A stretch of DNA of 22,041 bases from Ruminococcaceae bacterium UBA7101. GTDB taxonomy: Bacteria; Bacillota; Clostridia; Oscillospirales; Acutalibacteraceae. Shown here piece by piece: positions 8,390 to 16,215 of the stretch. The translations under genes were made by a program, and so were the position numbers. How positions within the stretch are numbered: the first letter of the stretch is position 1; every line of letters begins with the position of its first letter. The stretch covers positions 915 through 22,955 of the forward strand of contig DKYL01000023.1 in NCBI GenBank assembly GCA_002493325.1, in the 5' to 3' direction. The notes below the pieces were generated by a model, which saw only the letters and a list, made by a program, of their open reading frames with translations, was not told where the DNA came from and made no database searches.

Positions 8390-8749
8390 ATGATAAAGAT
8401 TGAAAATCCTAACGGATACATTGAAATCACGAATAATTATTTTGCCAATCTTGTGGGAAGAACGGCACAGAGCTGCTTTGGTGTAACCGGAATGGTTGAT
8501 TCAAATGCACTCAGAACAATAAAAAATGCAATAAAAAGCAAAATAACCAACGATAATTCAGATCAGGGTGTTATTGTTAAAAGTATGAACGGTGAGCTTA
8601 TTATTGAGCTTCATATTTCGGTTTCCTACGGCGTTAACATCAACACCATCGTTGAAAGTATTGTCAATAAGGTCAGATATACTGTTGAGGAAGCAACAGA
8701 TCTTAAGGTTTCAAAGGTCAATGTTTATATTGACGCATTAAGTAAGTAA
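8390..8749 (+). CDS. yloU: Asp23/Gls24 family envelope stress protein (YloU)
   Basis: A 119-residue Asp23 (DUF322) protein. Family members are small, abundant, membrane-associated cytoplasmic proteins linked to envelope stress in Firmicutes. Seen: the start with GYIEITNNYFANLVGRTAQS, then VTGMVD, and the C-terminal half with the amphipathic pattern and KVSKVNVYI ending typical of the family. Ribosome site GGGGGT precedes the ATG. It directly precedes yloV with a 14-base gap, an arrangement conserved across Firmicutes. Confidence 0.93.
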   Translation: MIKIENPNGYIEITNNYFANLVGRTAQSCFGVTGMVDSNALRTIKNAIKSKITNDNSDQGVIVKSMNGELIIELHISVSYGVNINTIVESIVNKVRYTVEEATDLKVSKVNVYIDALSK

Positions 8750-8763
8750 TGGAGAAAGTATAG

Positions 8764-10425
8764 ATGATAACTGGATTAATGTTTAGAGATTCTATAATCT
8801 CTGCTGCTAATAATATTGCCAACAGCAGACAGGCTGTTGATGCTTTGAATATTTTTCCTGTTCCTGACGGTGACACAGGTACAAATATGAGTATGACCAT
8901 TGGTGCAGCCGCAAAGGAAATGGCAGCACTGCCTGATAACTGTACGATTGCAGAGGCATCTGCACGCTGTGCATCTGCACTTCTGCGTGGTGCAAGAGGT
9001 AATTCAGGTGTTATTCTTTCCCTGATTTTCAGGGGCTTTTCAAAGGGCTTCAAAGGTATAGAAGAGGCAGGTGCAAATGATATTGCCAATGCGTTCAAAG
9101 AAGGTGTTGACGCTGCATACAAGGCAGTTATGAAGCCTACTGAGGGAACAATTTTAACTGTTGTTCGTGAGGCAAAGGATGCTGCTGTTGAAATGGCAAA
9201 AATTCAGGATGACCCTCTTGAGGTTGCTTTTGCGGCACTGCAGGCTGCCAAAGCGGCACTTGCCAAAACACCTGAGCTTTTGCCGGTGCTTAAAAAGGCT
9301 GGCGTTGTGGATGCAGGCGGTCAGGGTTTAATCCTTGTTTTTGAGGGTATGGAGAGCGTTTGGCATAACGGTGTCATTGTTCAGCCTGTTGACGGCTCGG
9401 GCGTTACCCCTGTTTCAACCCCTTCAAAAAAGACTGTTGCAGATGCCAGTGATGATATTGAGTTTGGCTATTGCTCTGAATTTCTTATTGAAAAATCAGG
9501 CACTGCAAAGGAAAAGGACCCGTTAAAACTCAGAGCATTTTTAGAGTCAATCGGTGACTGTGTTGTTGTGGTTGATGACAGTGATATTATCAAGGTACAT
9601 GTTCATTCCAATGAGCCCGGCAATGTGATTCAGGCTGCCTTGAAATACGGACAGCTTATTAATATAAAAATTGACAATATGCGTTATCAGCATGCCAATG
9701 CAGATGTAGGTGTCAAGGACGGAGAAAAGGTCATTGAGCCTGTTGTTACAAAGCCTGAAAATGAATATGGCTTTGTTACGGTTTGTGCAGGTGACGGACT
9801 TGCCGAGCTGTTCACAGACATCGGTGCGGATGTTGTGGTAAGCGGCGGACAGACAATGAATCCTTCTACTGATGATATTCTTAATGCTGTTATGAGCACA
9901 CCTGCAAAGACCGTATTTGTTTTACCAAATAATAAAAATATTATTATGGCGGCAGAGCAGGCAATCCCTCTTGCATCTGACAGAGAGGTTAAGGTGCTGC
10001 AGACCAAAACAATTCCCCAGGGCATTTCAGCAATGCTTATGTTTGATGAAACACTTGATGCTGACGAGAATATGATGAATATGATGGATGCAGCAGGTGC
10101 TGTGCAGACAGCACAGGTTACTTTTGCCGCACGTGACAGCGAGGTTGAGGGACAGGCAGTGCACGAGGGTCAGATGATGGGTCTTTGCAACGGCAAAATC
10201 AAGTTTCTTGGTGAGGATAAGGTTGATATTGCTGTTAAATCTGCCGAAAAACTGTTTAAAAAGAATGAGCATTCATTAATCACTGTGATTTACGGTGAGG
10301 GTGTCAGCAGTGACGAGGCATCTCAGGTTGAGGCTGCACTGGCTAAAAAATGCGGTGCAGATGTTGAAATCAGTGTAGTTGACGGCGGACAGCCGATATA
10401 TTACTTTATTATTTCAGTGGAGTAA
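8764..10425 (+). CDS. yloV: DAK2/DegV-like fatty acid kinase subunit (YloV/FakA)
   Basis: A 553-residue protein. The N-terminal DhaL (DAK2) kinase domain (about residues 1-200) carries the Mg-ATP motif FPVPDGDTGTNMSMT, with D35 and D37 as metal ligands, and the nucleotide-binding LLRGARGNSGVILS. The middle and C-terminal parts match the YloV/FakA architecture. In staphylococci FakA phosphorylates fatty acids bound to FakB (DegV) proteins, allowing exogenous fatty acids to enter phospholipid synthesis. No fakB is nearby. Ribosome site GGAGAAAG; the downstream recG begins five bases after the stop, with its GGAG site inside this gene's end. Confidence 0.93.
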   Translation: MITGLMFRDSIISAANNIANSRQAVDALNIFPVPDGDTGTNMSMTIGAAAKEMAALPDNCTIAEASARCASALLRGARGNSGVILSLIFRGFSKGFKGIEEAGANDIANAFKEGVDAAYKAVMKPTEGTILTVVREAKDAAVEMAKIQDDPLEVAFAALQAAKAALAKTPELLPVLKKAGVVDAGGQGLILVFEGMESVWHNGVIVQPVDGSGVTPVSTPSKKTVADASDDIEFGYCSEFLIEKSGTAKEKDPLKLRAFLESIGDCVVVVDDSDIIKVHVHSNEPGNVIQAALKYGQLINIKIDNMRYQHANADVGVKDGEKVIEPVVTKPENEYGFVTVCAGDGLAELFTDIGADVVVSGGQTMNPSTDDILNAVMSTPAKTVFVLPNNKNIIMAAEQAIPLASDREVKVLQTKTIPQGISAMLMFDETLDADENMMNMMDAAGAVQTAQVTFAARDSEVEGQAVHEGQMMGLCNGKIKFLGEDKVDIAVKSAEKLFKKNEHSLITVIYGEGVSSDEASQVEAALAKKCGADVEISVVDGGQPIYYFIISVE

Positions 10426-10430
10426 GACTG

Positions 10431-12464
10431 ATGCTTAATCTAAACAGCAATATAAAATATATTAAGGGCGTTGGTGAAAAAAGAGCGGGGCTGTTCGGCA
10501 GCCTCGCAATCTTTGATGTTGACGCCCTTATTCATTTTTTCCCCAGAAAGTATGAGGACTGGACCAATACAAAAACAGTCCGTGAGCTGCAGAATGGTGA
10601 CTGTGCTTCAATTAGGGCAACTATGATTACTCCCGTTAAGGAGCATATGATCAGAAAGGGTATGACCCTTTATAAATGCCGTTTCAGTGACGGGGAAAGT
10701 ATAATCAATGTAACAATATTCAATAATAAATATCAGGCACAGGCATTAAGGGTATATGAGGATTATGTGCTTTTCGGTAAGGTTGAAAAGAATTTAACCT
10801 CGGCATCCATGTCGTCACCTAAAATTGAAAAGCTTGATACAGGTGTGAGGGTGCATCCCATTTATCCTGCCACAGGAAAGCTGACATCAAATGCAATTGC
10901 CAAGGTAGTCAAAACGGCTCTGGAGTCGCTGGAGGAAATTCCCGAAACGCTGGATAAATCTGTAAGAGATAAATATAAGCTTATCAGTCTGGACAGGGCA
11001 ATAAGGCAAATTCATTTCCCTGACAGTGATGAGGATATGCAGAAGGCTCGTTACAGGCTGATTTTTGAGGAGCTGCTAACATTACAGCTGGGTTTGCTCA
11101 AATTAAAAGGACGGAATAAAACAGAAACAAATCTTAAAATTACTGCTGATTTTACTGAAGAATTTAAAAGTCTTTTGCCCTTTGAAATGACAAATGCACA
11201 GCAAAGAGCAATAAAGGACTGCCTTTCGGATATGGCAGGGGATTACCCTATGAGCAGACTTCTGCAGGGTGATGTCGGTTCAGGCAAAACGGCTGTAGCG
11301 GCGGGACTTTGCTATTCCGTAATTAAAAACGGCTATCAATGTGCATTAATGGCACCTACTGAAATACTGGCTGTTCAGCATTATGAGGGCTTGTCAAAAA
11401 TGCTTTCTCCTGCAGGAATAAATGTCAGACTTTTAACAGGCTCAACAAAAGCTAAGGAAAAGAGGGAAATTAAGGCATTATTAATGGATGGTGAGATTGA
11501 TTTGTTAATCGGTACCCATGCTATCATTCAGAATGATGTTGAATTTAAGTCCTTAGGCTTGGTTATCACGGATGAGCAGCACCGCTTTGGCGTTAAGCAA
11601 AGAACGGCACTGGCTGAAAAGGGCGAGGGTATACATACCCTTGTTATGAGTGCCACACCGATACCGAGAACACTGGGTCTTATTCTTTACGGCGACCTTG
11701 ATATCAGTATTCTTGACGAGCTGCCCCCGGGAAGACAGGAAATAAGAACCGACGTTGTGGATTCGCGCTATCATCAGAGATTGTATAAATTTATAAGGGA
11801 TGCCGCCGACAGGGGTGAGCAGGCATATATTGTCTGCCCTGCTATTGAAGAGAATGAGGATAGTACAGATTTAAAATCTGCCGAGCAGTATGCTGAGGAG
11901 CTTTCCGAGGGTGCATTTCGCGGTTATAATTTGGGACTGCTTCACGGTAAAATGAAGCCGAAGGAAAAGGAAAATGTAATGAAAGCCTTTTCGTCAGGCG
12001 ATGTGCAGATTCTGGTTGCTACTACCGTTGTTGAGGTTGGTGTGGATGTGCCGAATGCCACAATTATGGTGATTGAAAATGCTGAACGCTTCGGGCTTTC
12101 GCAGCTTCATCAGCTTCGTGGCAGAATAGGCAGGGGAAGTAAAAAAAGCTTTTGTGTGCTTGTTTCCGACAGCAAAAGTGAAAATTCACGCAACAGACTG
12201 GCGGTTATGAAAAATAACAGCAACGGCTTTAAGATTGCCGATGAGGATTTGAAAGCAAGGGGACCGGGCGATTTCTTTGGTGAAAGACAGCATGGTCTAC
12301 CTGCTCTGAGGATTGCGGATATGCTGCAGGATATGGAAACTTTGCACCTTGCTCAGCAATGTGCAGGTGAAATTCTTGCAGAGGACAGCAATCTTGATTT
12401 GCCGAAAAATAAACATCTGTGTGACAATATCAGCAAAATGTTTCGTGAGGTAAGTTACAGTTAG
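10431..12464 (+). CDS. recG: ATP-dependent DNA helicase RecG
   Basis: RecG remodels stalled forks and branch-migrates Holliday junctions. At 677 residues it is full length. The N-terminal wedge/OB-fold region (about 1-230, with YIKGVGEKRA and FFPRKYEDW) precedes two helicase domains: Walker A GDVGSGKT (about 281-288), DEQH box in ITDEQHRFGVKQR (about 380), SATPIPRT, VVEVGVDVPNAT, and the arginine-finger region QLRGRIGRG. The C-terminal GPGDFFGERQHG is characteristic of RecG. It is the last gene of the ymdB-SBP-yloU-yloV-recG run; the 82-base AT-rich gap after it shows no convincing terminator. Confidence 0.98.
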   Translation: MLNLNSNIKYIKGVGEKRAGLFGSLAIFDVDALIHFFPRKYEDWTNTKTVRELQNGDCASIRATMITPVKEHMIRKGMTLYKCRFSDGESIINVTIFNNKYQAQALRVYEDYVLFGKVEKNLTSASMSSPKIEKLDTGVRVHPIYPATGKLTSNAIAKVVKTALESLEEIPETLDKSVRDKYKLISLDRAIRQIHFPDSDEDMQKARYRLIFEELLTLQLGLLKLKGRNKTETNLKITADFTEEFKSLLPFEMTNAQQRAIKDCLSDMAGDYPMSRLLQGDVGSGKTAVAAGLCYSVIKNGYQCALMAPTEILAVQHYEGLSKMLSPAGINVRLLTGSTKAKEKREIKALLMDGEIDLLIGTHAIIQNDVEFKSLGLVITDEQHRFGVKQRTALAEKGEGIHTLVMSATPIPRTLGLILYGDLDISILDELPPGRQEIRTDVVDSRYHQRLYKFIRDAADRGEQAYIVCPAIEENEDSTDLKSAEQYAEELSEGAFRGYNLGLLHGKMKPKEKENVMKAFSSGDVQILVATTVVEVGVDVPNATIMVIENAERFGLSQLHQLRGRIGRGSKKSFCVLVSDSKSENSRNRLAVMKNNSNGFKIADEDLKARGPGDFFGERQHGLPALRIADMLQDMETLHLAQQCAGEILAEDSNLDLPKNKHLCDNISKMFREVSYS

Positions 12465-12487
12465 TTTGTTTATTTAAAAATATAAAT

Positions 12488-12516
12488 TTGCATTATTATT
12501 TCATTTGTGCTAAACT
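12488..12516 (+). promoter_or_regulatory. Candidate promoter of the aminotransferase operon
   Basis: -35 TTGCAT (12488-12493), a 17-base spacer and -10 TAAACT (12511-12516), about 30 bases before the start at 12547. The -10 matches consensus at four of six positions. The start codon has a strong GAGGTGAT ribosome site. Confidence 0.4.
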
Positions 12517-12546
12517 ATGTGCGATATATTTGTGTGAGGTGATTTT

Positions 12547-13806
12547 ATGTCAAAGTTATATACAGAAATGACGAAAGAAGAATTATTGAATGAACAGGCT
12601 GTATTGCTTGAAAGATACAATGCTTTTAAGGAAAAAAATCTGCAGCTTGATATGAGCCGTGGTAAGCCCGGCAAGGACCAGCTTGATTTGTCAGATGGTC
12701 TTAATGCTTGCAGCAATTATGTTTCAGACGGCGTTGATGTAAGAAATTATGGTATGCTTGACGGTATTCCGAGCTGTAAAAAGCTTTTTGCTGATTTAAT
12801 GCAGGTTGAGCCGAAAAATGTAATTGTAGGACCGAGCTCAAGCCTTAACCTTATGTTTGACTATATCGGTCAGTGCTTTATGGATGGTGCAGGTGACAAG
12901 CCCTGGAGCCAGCTTGATGAGGTAAAATTCCTTTGCCCTGTTCCCGGCTATGACAGACATTTCACTATTTTAGAGTATTACAACATAAAAATGATTAATG
13001 TTCCTATGAAGGATGACGGTCCTGATATGGATGTGATTGAGGAGCTTATCAAGGACGAATCTGTTAAGGGTATGTTCTGCGTTCCGAAGTATTCAAACCC
13101 GACAGGCATTACCTTCAGTGATGAGGTTGTTGAGCGCATTGCTAAAATGAAGCCTGCAGCAAAGGATTTCAGAATTATCTGGGATAACGCTTATTGTGTT
13201 CACGATATTGTCGAGGACGGCGATAAGCTTATGAATATTTTTGATATTCTGCCGAAATACGGCAATGATGATATGGTTATTGAGGTTTGCTCAACAGCTA
13301 AAATCACATTCCCGGGTGCAGGTGTTTCTGCTCTTGTGGCATCAGATAACAATATTGCTGCAATTAAGAAAAGACTGAACTGTCAGGTAATCAGCTATGA
13401 TAAAATGAATCAGCACCGTCACGTTGAGTTTTTTAAGGATGTAAACGGTGTTCTTGCGCATATGAAAAAGCACGCTGCTATTCTTAAGCCTAAATTCGAC
13501 ATTGTGCTGAATCACCTTGAAAAGGAGCTGGCAGGCAAGGGTATTGCAAGCTGGTTTAACCCTAAGGGTGGCTATTTCATCAGTCTGGATGTTATGAACG
13601 GCTGTGCAAAAAGAGTGGGCGAGCTTTGTAAGGAAGCAGGCGTTGTTCTTACCACTGTTGGAGCAACATATCCTTACGGCATTGATGAAAATGACAGCAA
13701 TATCCGTATTGCTCCTACACTTCCGCCTGTTGCAGAGCTTGATATGGCTGCAGAGCTTCTTTGCATCTGTGTTCAGCTTGCATGCACAGAGAAGCTGATT
13801 GGCTGA
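12547..13806 (+). CDS. Class Ic aspartate aminotransferase (PLP-dependent, PF12897)
   Basis: A 419-residue PLP enzyme of the aspartate aminotransferase subgroup Ic (type: Corynebacterium glutamicum AspT, mycobacterial Rv3722c), which moves the amino group between aspartate and 2-oxoglutarate. Diagnostic motifs: LQLDMSRGKPGKDQLDLS near the N-terminus, VPKYSNPTGITFS, IIWDNAYCVHD with the cofactor-ring aspartate, and CSTAKITFPGAGVSA with K252 as the Schiff-base lysine. Length fits the subgroup. GAGGTGAT precedes the ATG. The stop codon overlaps the next start by one base (TGATG), so the two genes are probably co-translated. Substrate range beyond aspartate is not determinable here. Confidence 0.92.
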   Translation: MSKLYTEMTKEELLNEQAVLLERYNAFKEKNLQLDMSRGKPGKDQLDLSDGLNACSNYVSDGVDVRNYGMLDGIPSCKKLFADLMQVEPKNVIVGPSSSLNLMFDYIGQCFMDGAGDKPWSQLDEVKFLCPVPGYDRHFTILEYYNIKMINVPMKDDGPDMDVIEELIKDESVKGMFCVPKYSNPTGITFSDEVVERIAKMKPAAKDFRIIWDNAYCVHDIVEDGDKLMNIFDILPKYGNDDMVIEVCSTAKITFPGAGVSALVASDNNIAAIKKRLNCQVISYDKMNQHRHVEFFKDVNGVLAHMKKHAAILKPKFDIVLNHLEKELAGKGIASWFNPKGGYFISLDVMNGCAKRVGELCKEAGVVLTTVGATYPYGIDENDSNIRIAPTLPPVAELDMAAELLCICVQLACTEKLIG

Positions 13807-14594
13807 TGAGAATCGGTGCATCTACCGCCTGTTTCTATCCCCTTGAAACAGAAAAGGCGTTAAAGAAAGTTACAGACCTTGGCTTTGAAAAAGCCGAGGT
13901 CTTTGTAAATGCTCCCTGTGAGTATGAGGAAGACTTTATAAAAGAGCTTTGTGCTATTACTGAAAATTCAGGTACTGAAATCATATCTGTTCACCCCTTT
14001 TCAAGTTTTCTTGAAAGCTCCTGTATTTTCGGTGACTATCAAAGACGGTTTGAGGATTATATCGGTCTTTATCAGAAAACCTGCCACGCTGCGGCAATGC
14101 TGGGCGCAAAGTTTGTTGTTATTCACGGTGCTGTTGCAATGCCTAAAATCCCAATACCTGATGAAAGGTATTTTGAGCGTTTCAGAAAATTGATTGAAAT
14201 CGGCAAAAGCGAGGGTGTAACGGTCTGCCAGGAAAATGTCAATCGCTTTAAAAGCCAGACTATTGATTTTTGTAAAAAAATGAGGTCTGCACTGGGCGGT
14301 GATTACCATATGGTGTTTGACATTAAGCAGACTGTAAGAGCAGGGCAGAACACTTTTGAATTTTTGGAAGAATTTAAAAATGAAATTGTTCATCTGCATA
14401 TCAGTGATAACAGTGAGCGTGGTGACTGCCTGCCAATAGGTCGGGGCAGCTTTGATTTTAATAAAATGAAAAGCATTATGGACAGTGCAGATTATAAGGG
14501 CGACTGTGTGATTGAAATATATTCAGGCAGCTATGATGTTGAAAAGGTTTTGAAGGAAAGCAAGGATTATTTGGAAAAGCTATGGCAAGGTTAA
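13806..14594 (+). CDS. Sugar phosphate isomerase/epimerase-like TIM-barrel protein
   Basis: A 262-residue member of the xylose isomerase-like/AP-endonuclease 2 TIM-barrel superfamily (PF01261). Likely metal ligands sit at strand ends: glutamate in VCQENVN, aspartate in MVFDIKQT, histidine in VHLHISDN and glutamate in CVIEIYSGS. I chose the ATG at 13806, which overlaps the upstream stop by one base and gives the natural MRIGAST barrel start; an in-frame ATG at 13761 would lie inside the aminotransferase. Superfamily members isomerise or epimerise keto-sugars, or act in inositol catabolism. The substrate is unknown, and no carbohydrate operon is around it. Its 3' end overlaps the following permease by 13 bases. 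Confidence 0.87.
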   Translation: MRIGASTACFYPLETEKALKKVTDLGFEKAEVFVNAPCEYEEDFIKELCAITENSGTEIISVHPFSSFLESSCIFGDYQRRFEDYIGLYQKTCHAAAMLGAKFVVIHGAVAMPKIPIPDERYFERFRKLIEIGKSEGVTVCQENVNRFKSQTIDFCKKMRSALGGDYHMVFDIKQTVRAGQNTFEFLEEFKNEIVHLHISDNSERGDCLPIGRGSFDFNKMKSIMDSADYKGDCVIEIYSGSYDVEKVLKESKDYLEKLWQG

Positions 14595-15469
14595 GTAACA
14601 GAACAAAGGGAATTATTTGTATTCTGCTGTCGGCACTCAGTTTCAGCGGAATGAGCAGCTTTATCAATCTGTCAGGTGATGTTCCCGTTGCACAGAAGGT
14701 TTTTTTCAGAAATTTTGTTGCACTGTTTATTGCAGTGATTACCTTGCTGAAAAATAAAGAAAAATTTCTTCCCCATAAGGGCTGTTTGAAATATCATATC
14801 ATCAGGTCAGGCGCAGGGCTTTTAGGTGTTTTCGGCAATTTTTATGCGACTACTAAAATGGCGTCCACTGCCGATGCGGCAATTCTTAACAAAATGAGTC
14901 CCTTTTTCACTCTGATTTTTTCTGCCGTATTCCTTAAAGAAAAGGTTAAGCCAAAGCAGGCGATTGCAATCGGTGTTGCCTTTATCGGTGCAATGTTTGT
15001 TATCAAGCCCACAATGGGTAATTCGGAGCTTTTTCCGTCCATATGCGGTTTTGTGGGCGGACTTTGTGCAGGCGGTGCTTACACCTGCGTTCGCCATATG
15101 GGCAATAAGGGCGAGAACGGAAGGTTTACGGTGTTTTTCTTTTCCCTGTTTTCCTGTATCGTTACTGCACCGTATCTGATTTTTAATTTTCACCCTATGA
15201 CTGCAAAGCAGTGGGTATATCTGATTATGGTTGGTGTTTGTGCAGCAGGCGGTCAGTTTGCCATAACTGCCGCATATACCTTTGCTCCGAGCAGAGAAAT
15301 TTCGGTTTATGATTATTCAAATGTTATCTTCACAGCCATAAGCGGCTACTTTTTCCTCGGCGGTCAGGTGCCTGACTTGTGGTCATTTGTGGGGTACTTT
15401 ATTATCTGTGCAATGGCTGTATGGATGTTCATATACAATAACAAGGTGCATAGGCTTGAAAAACAGTGA
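14582..15469 (+). CDS. EamA/DMT-superfamily membrane transporter
   Basis: A 295-residue protein with about ten hydrophobic segments arranged as two EamA repeats (about residues 8-140 and 150-285), as in drug/metabolite transporters of the RhaT/YdcZ type. It begins with a short basic head, then GIICILLSALSFSGMSSF, and includes the family-like LNKMSPFFTLIFSAVFLKEKVKPKQ. The start overlaps the preceding gene by 13 bases, with GGAAAAG as ribosome site. Coupling to an aminotransferase and a TIM-barrel isomerase may point to export or import of a small metabolite, but the substrate cannot be read from sequence. No clear terminator follows. Confidence 0.9.
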   Translation: MARLSNRTKGIICILLSALSFSGMSSFINLSGDVPVAQKVFFRNFVALFIAVITLLKNKEKFLPHKGCLKYHIIRSGAGLLGVFGNFYATTKMASTADAAILNKMSPFFTLIFSAVFLKEKVKPKQAIAIGVAFIGAMFVIKPTMGNSELFPSICGFVGGLCAGGAYTCVRHMGNKGENGRFTVFFFSLFSCIVTAPYLIFNFHPMTAKQWVYLIMVGVCAAGGQFAITAAYTFAPSREISVYDYSNVIFTAISGYFFLGGQVPDLWSFVGYFIICAMAVWMFIYNNKVHRLEKQ

Positions 15470-15502
15470 TTTCATCAACATATTGCTGTAAAGTAAAAAT
15501 AC

Positions 15503-15531
15503 TTGCAATTTTCTATATGTTGTGTTACAAT
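15503..15531 (+). promoter_or_regulatory. Promoter of nrdR with an embedded candidate NrdR box
   Basis: -35 TTGCAA (15503-15508), an exact 17-base spacer and -10 TACAAT (15526-15531). The spacer contains TTTCTATATGTTGTGT (15510-15525), which agrees with the NrdR-box consensus acaCwAtATaTwGwgt at all invariant positions. A bound repressor would cover the promoter, so autorepression is likely. A second, weaker match, CATCAACATATTGCTG (15473-15488), lies 37 bases upstream, which is not the usual three-turn spacing of paired boxes. Confidence 0.6.
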
Positions 15532-15561
15532 ACATTTAATTGGTAAAGGGGGAATTTTCCA

Positions 15562-16005
15562 ATGAAATGTCCATTTTGTGGTTTTGATGAAAGTAAGGTA
15601 ATTGATTCTCGTCCTACGGATGAGAATGAACGCATTCGCCGCCGCCGTGAATGTCTGCAGTGCGGCAAGAGATTTACCACCTATGAGATTATCGAGGATG
15701 TGCCGATTATTGTTATTAAAAAGGACAAGAGCCGTGAGGTTTTTGACCGTAACAAGATTTTAAAGGGTATGCTCAGAGCCTGTGAAAAAAGGTCTGTCAC
15801 CATTTCAGAGCTTGAAACGGCAATCAGTGAAATCGAGGCAACTCTGCAGTCTGCTATTGACCGTGAGGTTACATCTGCAAATATCGGCGAGCTTATAATG
15901 GAAAAGCTTAAGGCTATTGATGAGGTAGCTTATGTCCGCTTTGCTTCTGTTTACAAGGAATTCGATTCTGCCGAAGCCTTTAAGGAATATATTTCAAGAA
16001 TGTAA
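15562..16005 (+). CDS. nrdR: Transcriptional repressor NrdR
   Basis: Zinc- and nucleotide-sensing repressor of ribonucleotide reductase genes. The 147 residues are the standard length. The N-terminal zinc ribbon has C3, C6, C31 and C34 with the family string VIDSRPTDENERIRRRRE between them. The ATP-cone (about residues 49-139) follows, with VIKKDKSREVFDRNKILKGM, where ATP/dATP binding controls oligomerisation and DNA binding. GGGGGAA serves as ribosome site. No nrd reductase genes are in the window, so it acts in trans on targets elsewhere, and perhaps on its own promoter. Two hairpins follow the stop codon. Confidence 0.98.
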   Translation: MKCPFCGFDESKVIDSRPTDENERIRRRRECLQCGKRFTTYEIIEDVPIIVIKKDKSREVFDRNKILKGMLRACEKRSVTISELETAISEIEATLQSAIDREVTSANIGELIMEKLKAIDEVAYVRFASVYKEFDSAEAFKEYISRM

Positions 16006-16015
16006 AGTTAAAAAA

Positions 16016-16078
16016 ACAGGTATGCTGTCAGCATACCTGTCAGTTTGTCGAAAAAGCATAGCAAATGCTATGCTTTTT
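16016..16078 (+). terminator. Two tandem hairpins ending the nrdR transcript
   Basis: First hairpin: ACAGGTATGC (16016-16025) and GCATACCTGT (16031-16040), a 10-bp stem with a 5-base loop. Second: AAAAAGCATAGC (16051-16062) and GCTATGCTTTTT (16067-16078), a 12-bp stem with loop AAAT and a T run at its base. The second is a good intrinsic terminator and, being A-flanked, could also work on the minus strand. The first, without a T run, may be a stabilising 3' hairpin. Confidence 0.75.
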
Positions 16079-16169
16079 GTCATATATATGGTAAAATATA
16101 TCCAGTGATAGAAAAAAGCCTGACCGCAAAAACAGAGTATATAAACTTTAATTGATACAAAAATGTGAA

Positions 16170-16199
16170 GCATTAAACAGTACGTCATATTTTTAATGC
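16170..16199. repeat. Inverted repeat before the second EamA gene
   Basis: GCATTAAA (16170-16177) and TTTAATGC (16192-16199) can form an 8-bp stem with a 14-base loop, ending just before the GGGGTGA ribosome site of the next gene. It could be an operator or an RNA element. The rest of the 16079-16203 gap is AT-rich, and I see no convincing promoter in it. Confidence 0.3.
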
Positions 16200-16215
16200 A
16201 TATGGGGTGATTGAA

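Noticed and set aside
8718..9122. 134-codon minus-strand ORF opposite yloV
   Set aside because: It is a shadow of the conserved DhaL domain; its Ala/Pro-rich composition follows from the reverse complement of the coding strand.
13761..13806. Upstream ATG at 13761 as start of the TIM-barrel gene
   Set aside because: It lies 45 bases inside the aminotransferase gene and adds a Cys-rich head not expected in the family; the ATG at 13806 overlapping the stop by one base is the natural coupled start.
13342..13821. 159-codon minus-strand ORF opposite the aminotransferase
   Set aside because: Antisense to conserved PLP-enzyme sequence, with no start signal and a cysteine/lysine-rich composition typical of shadow frames.
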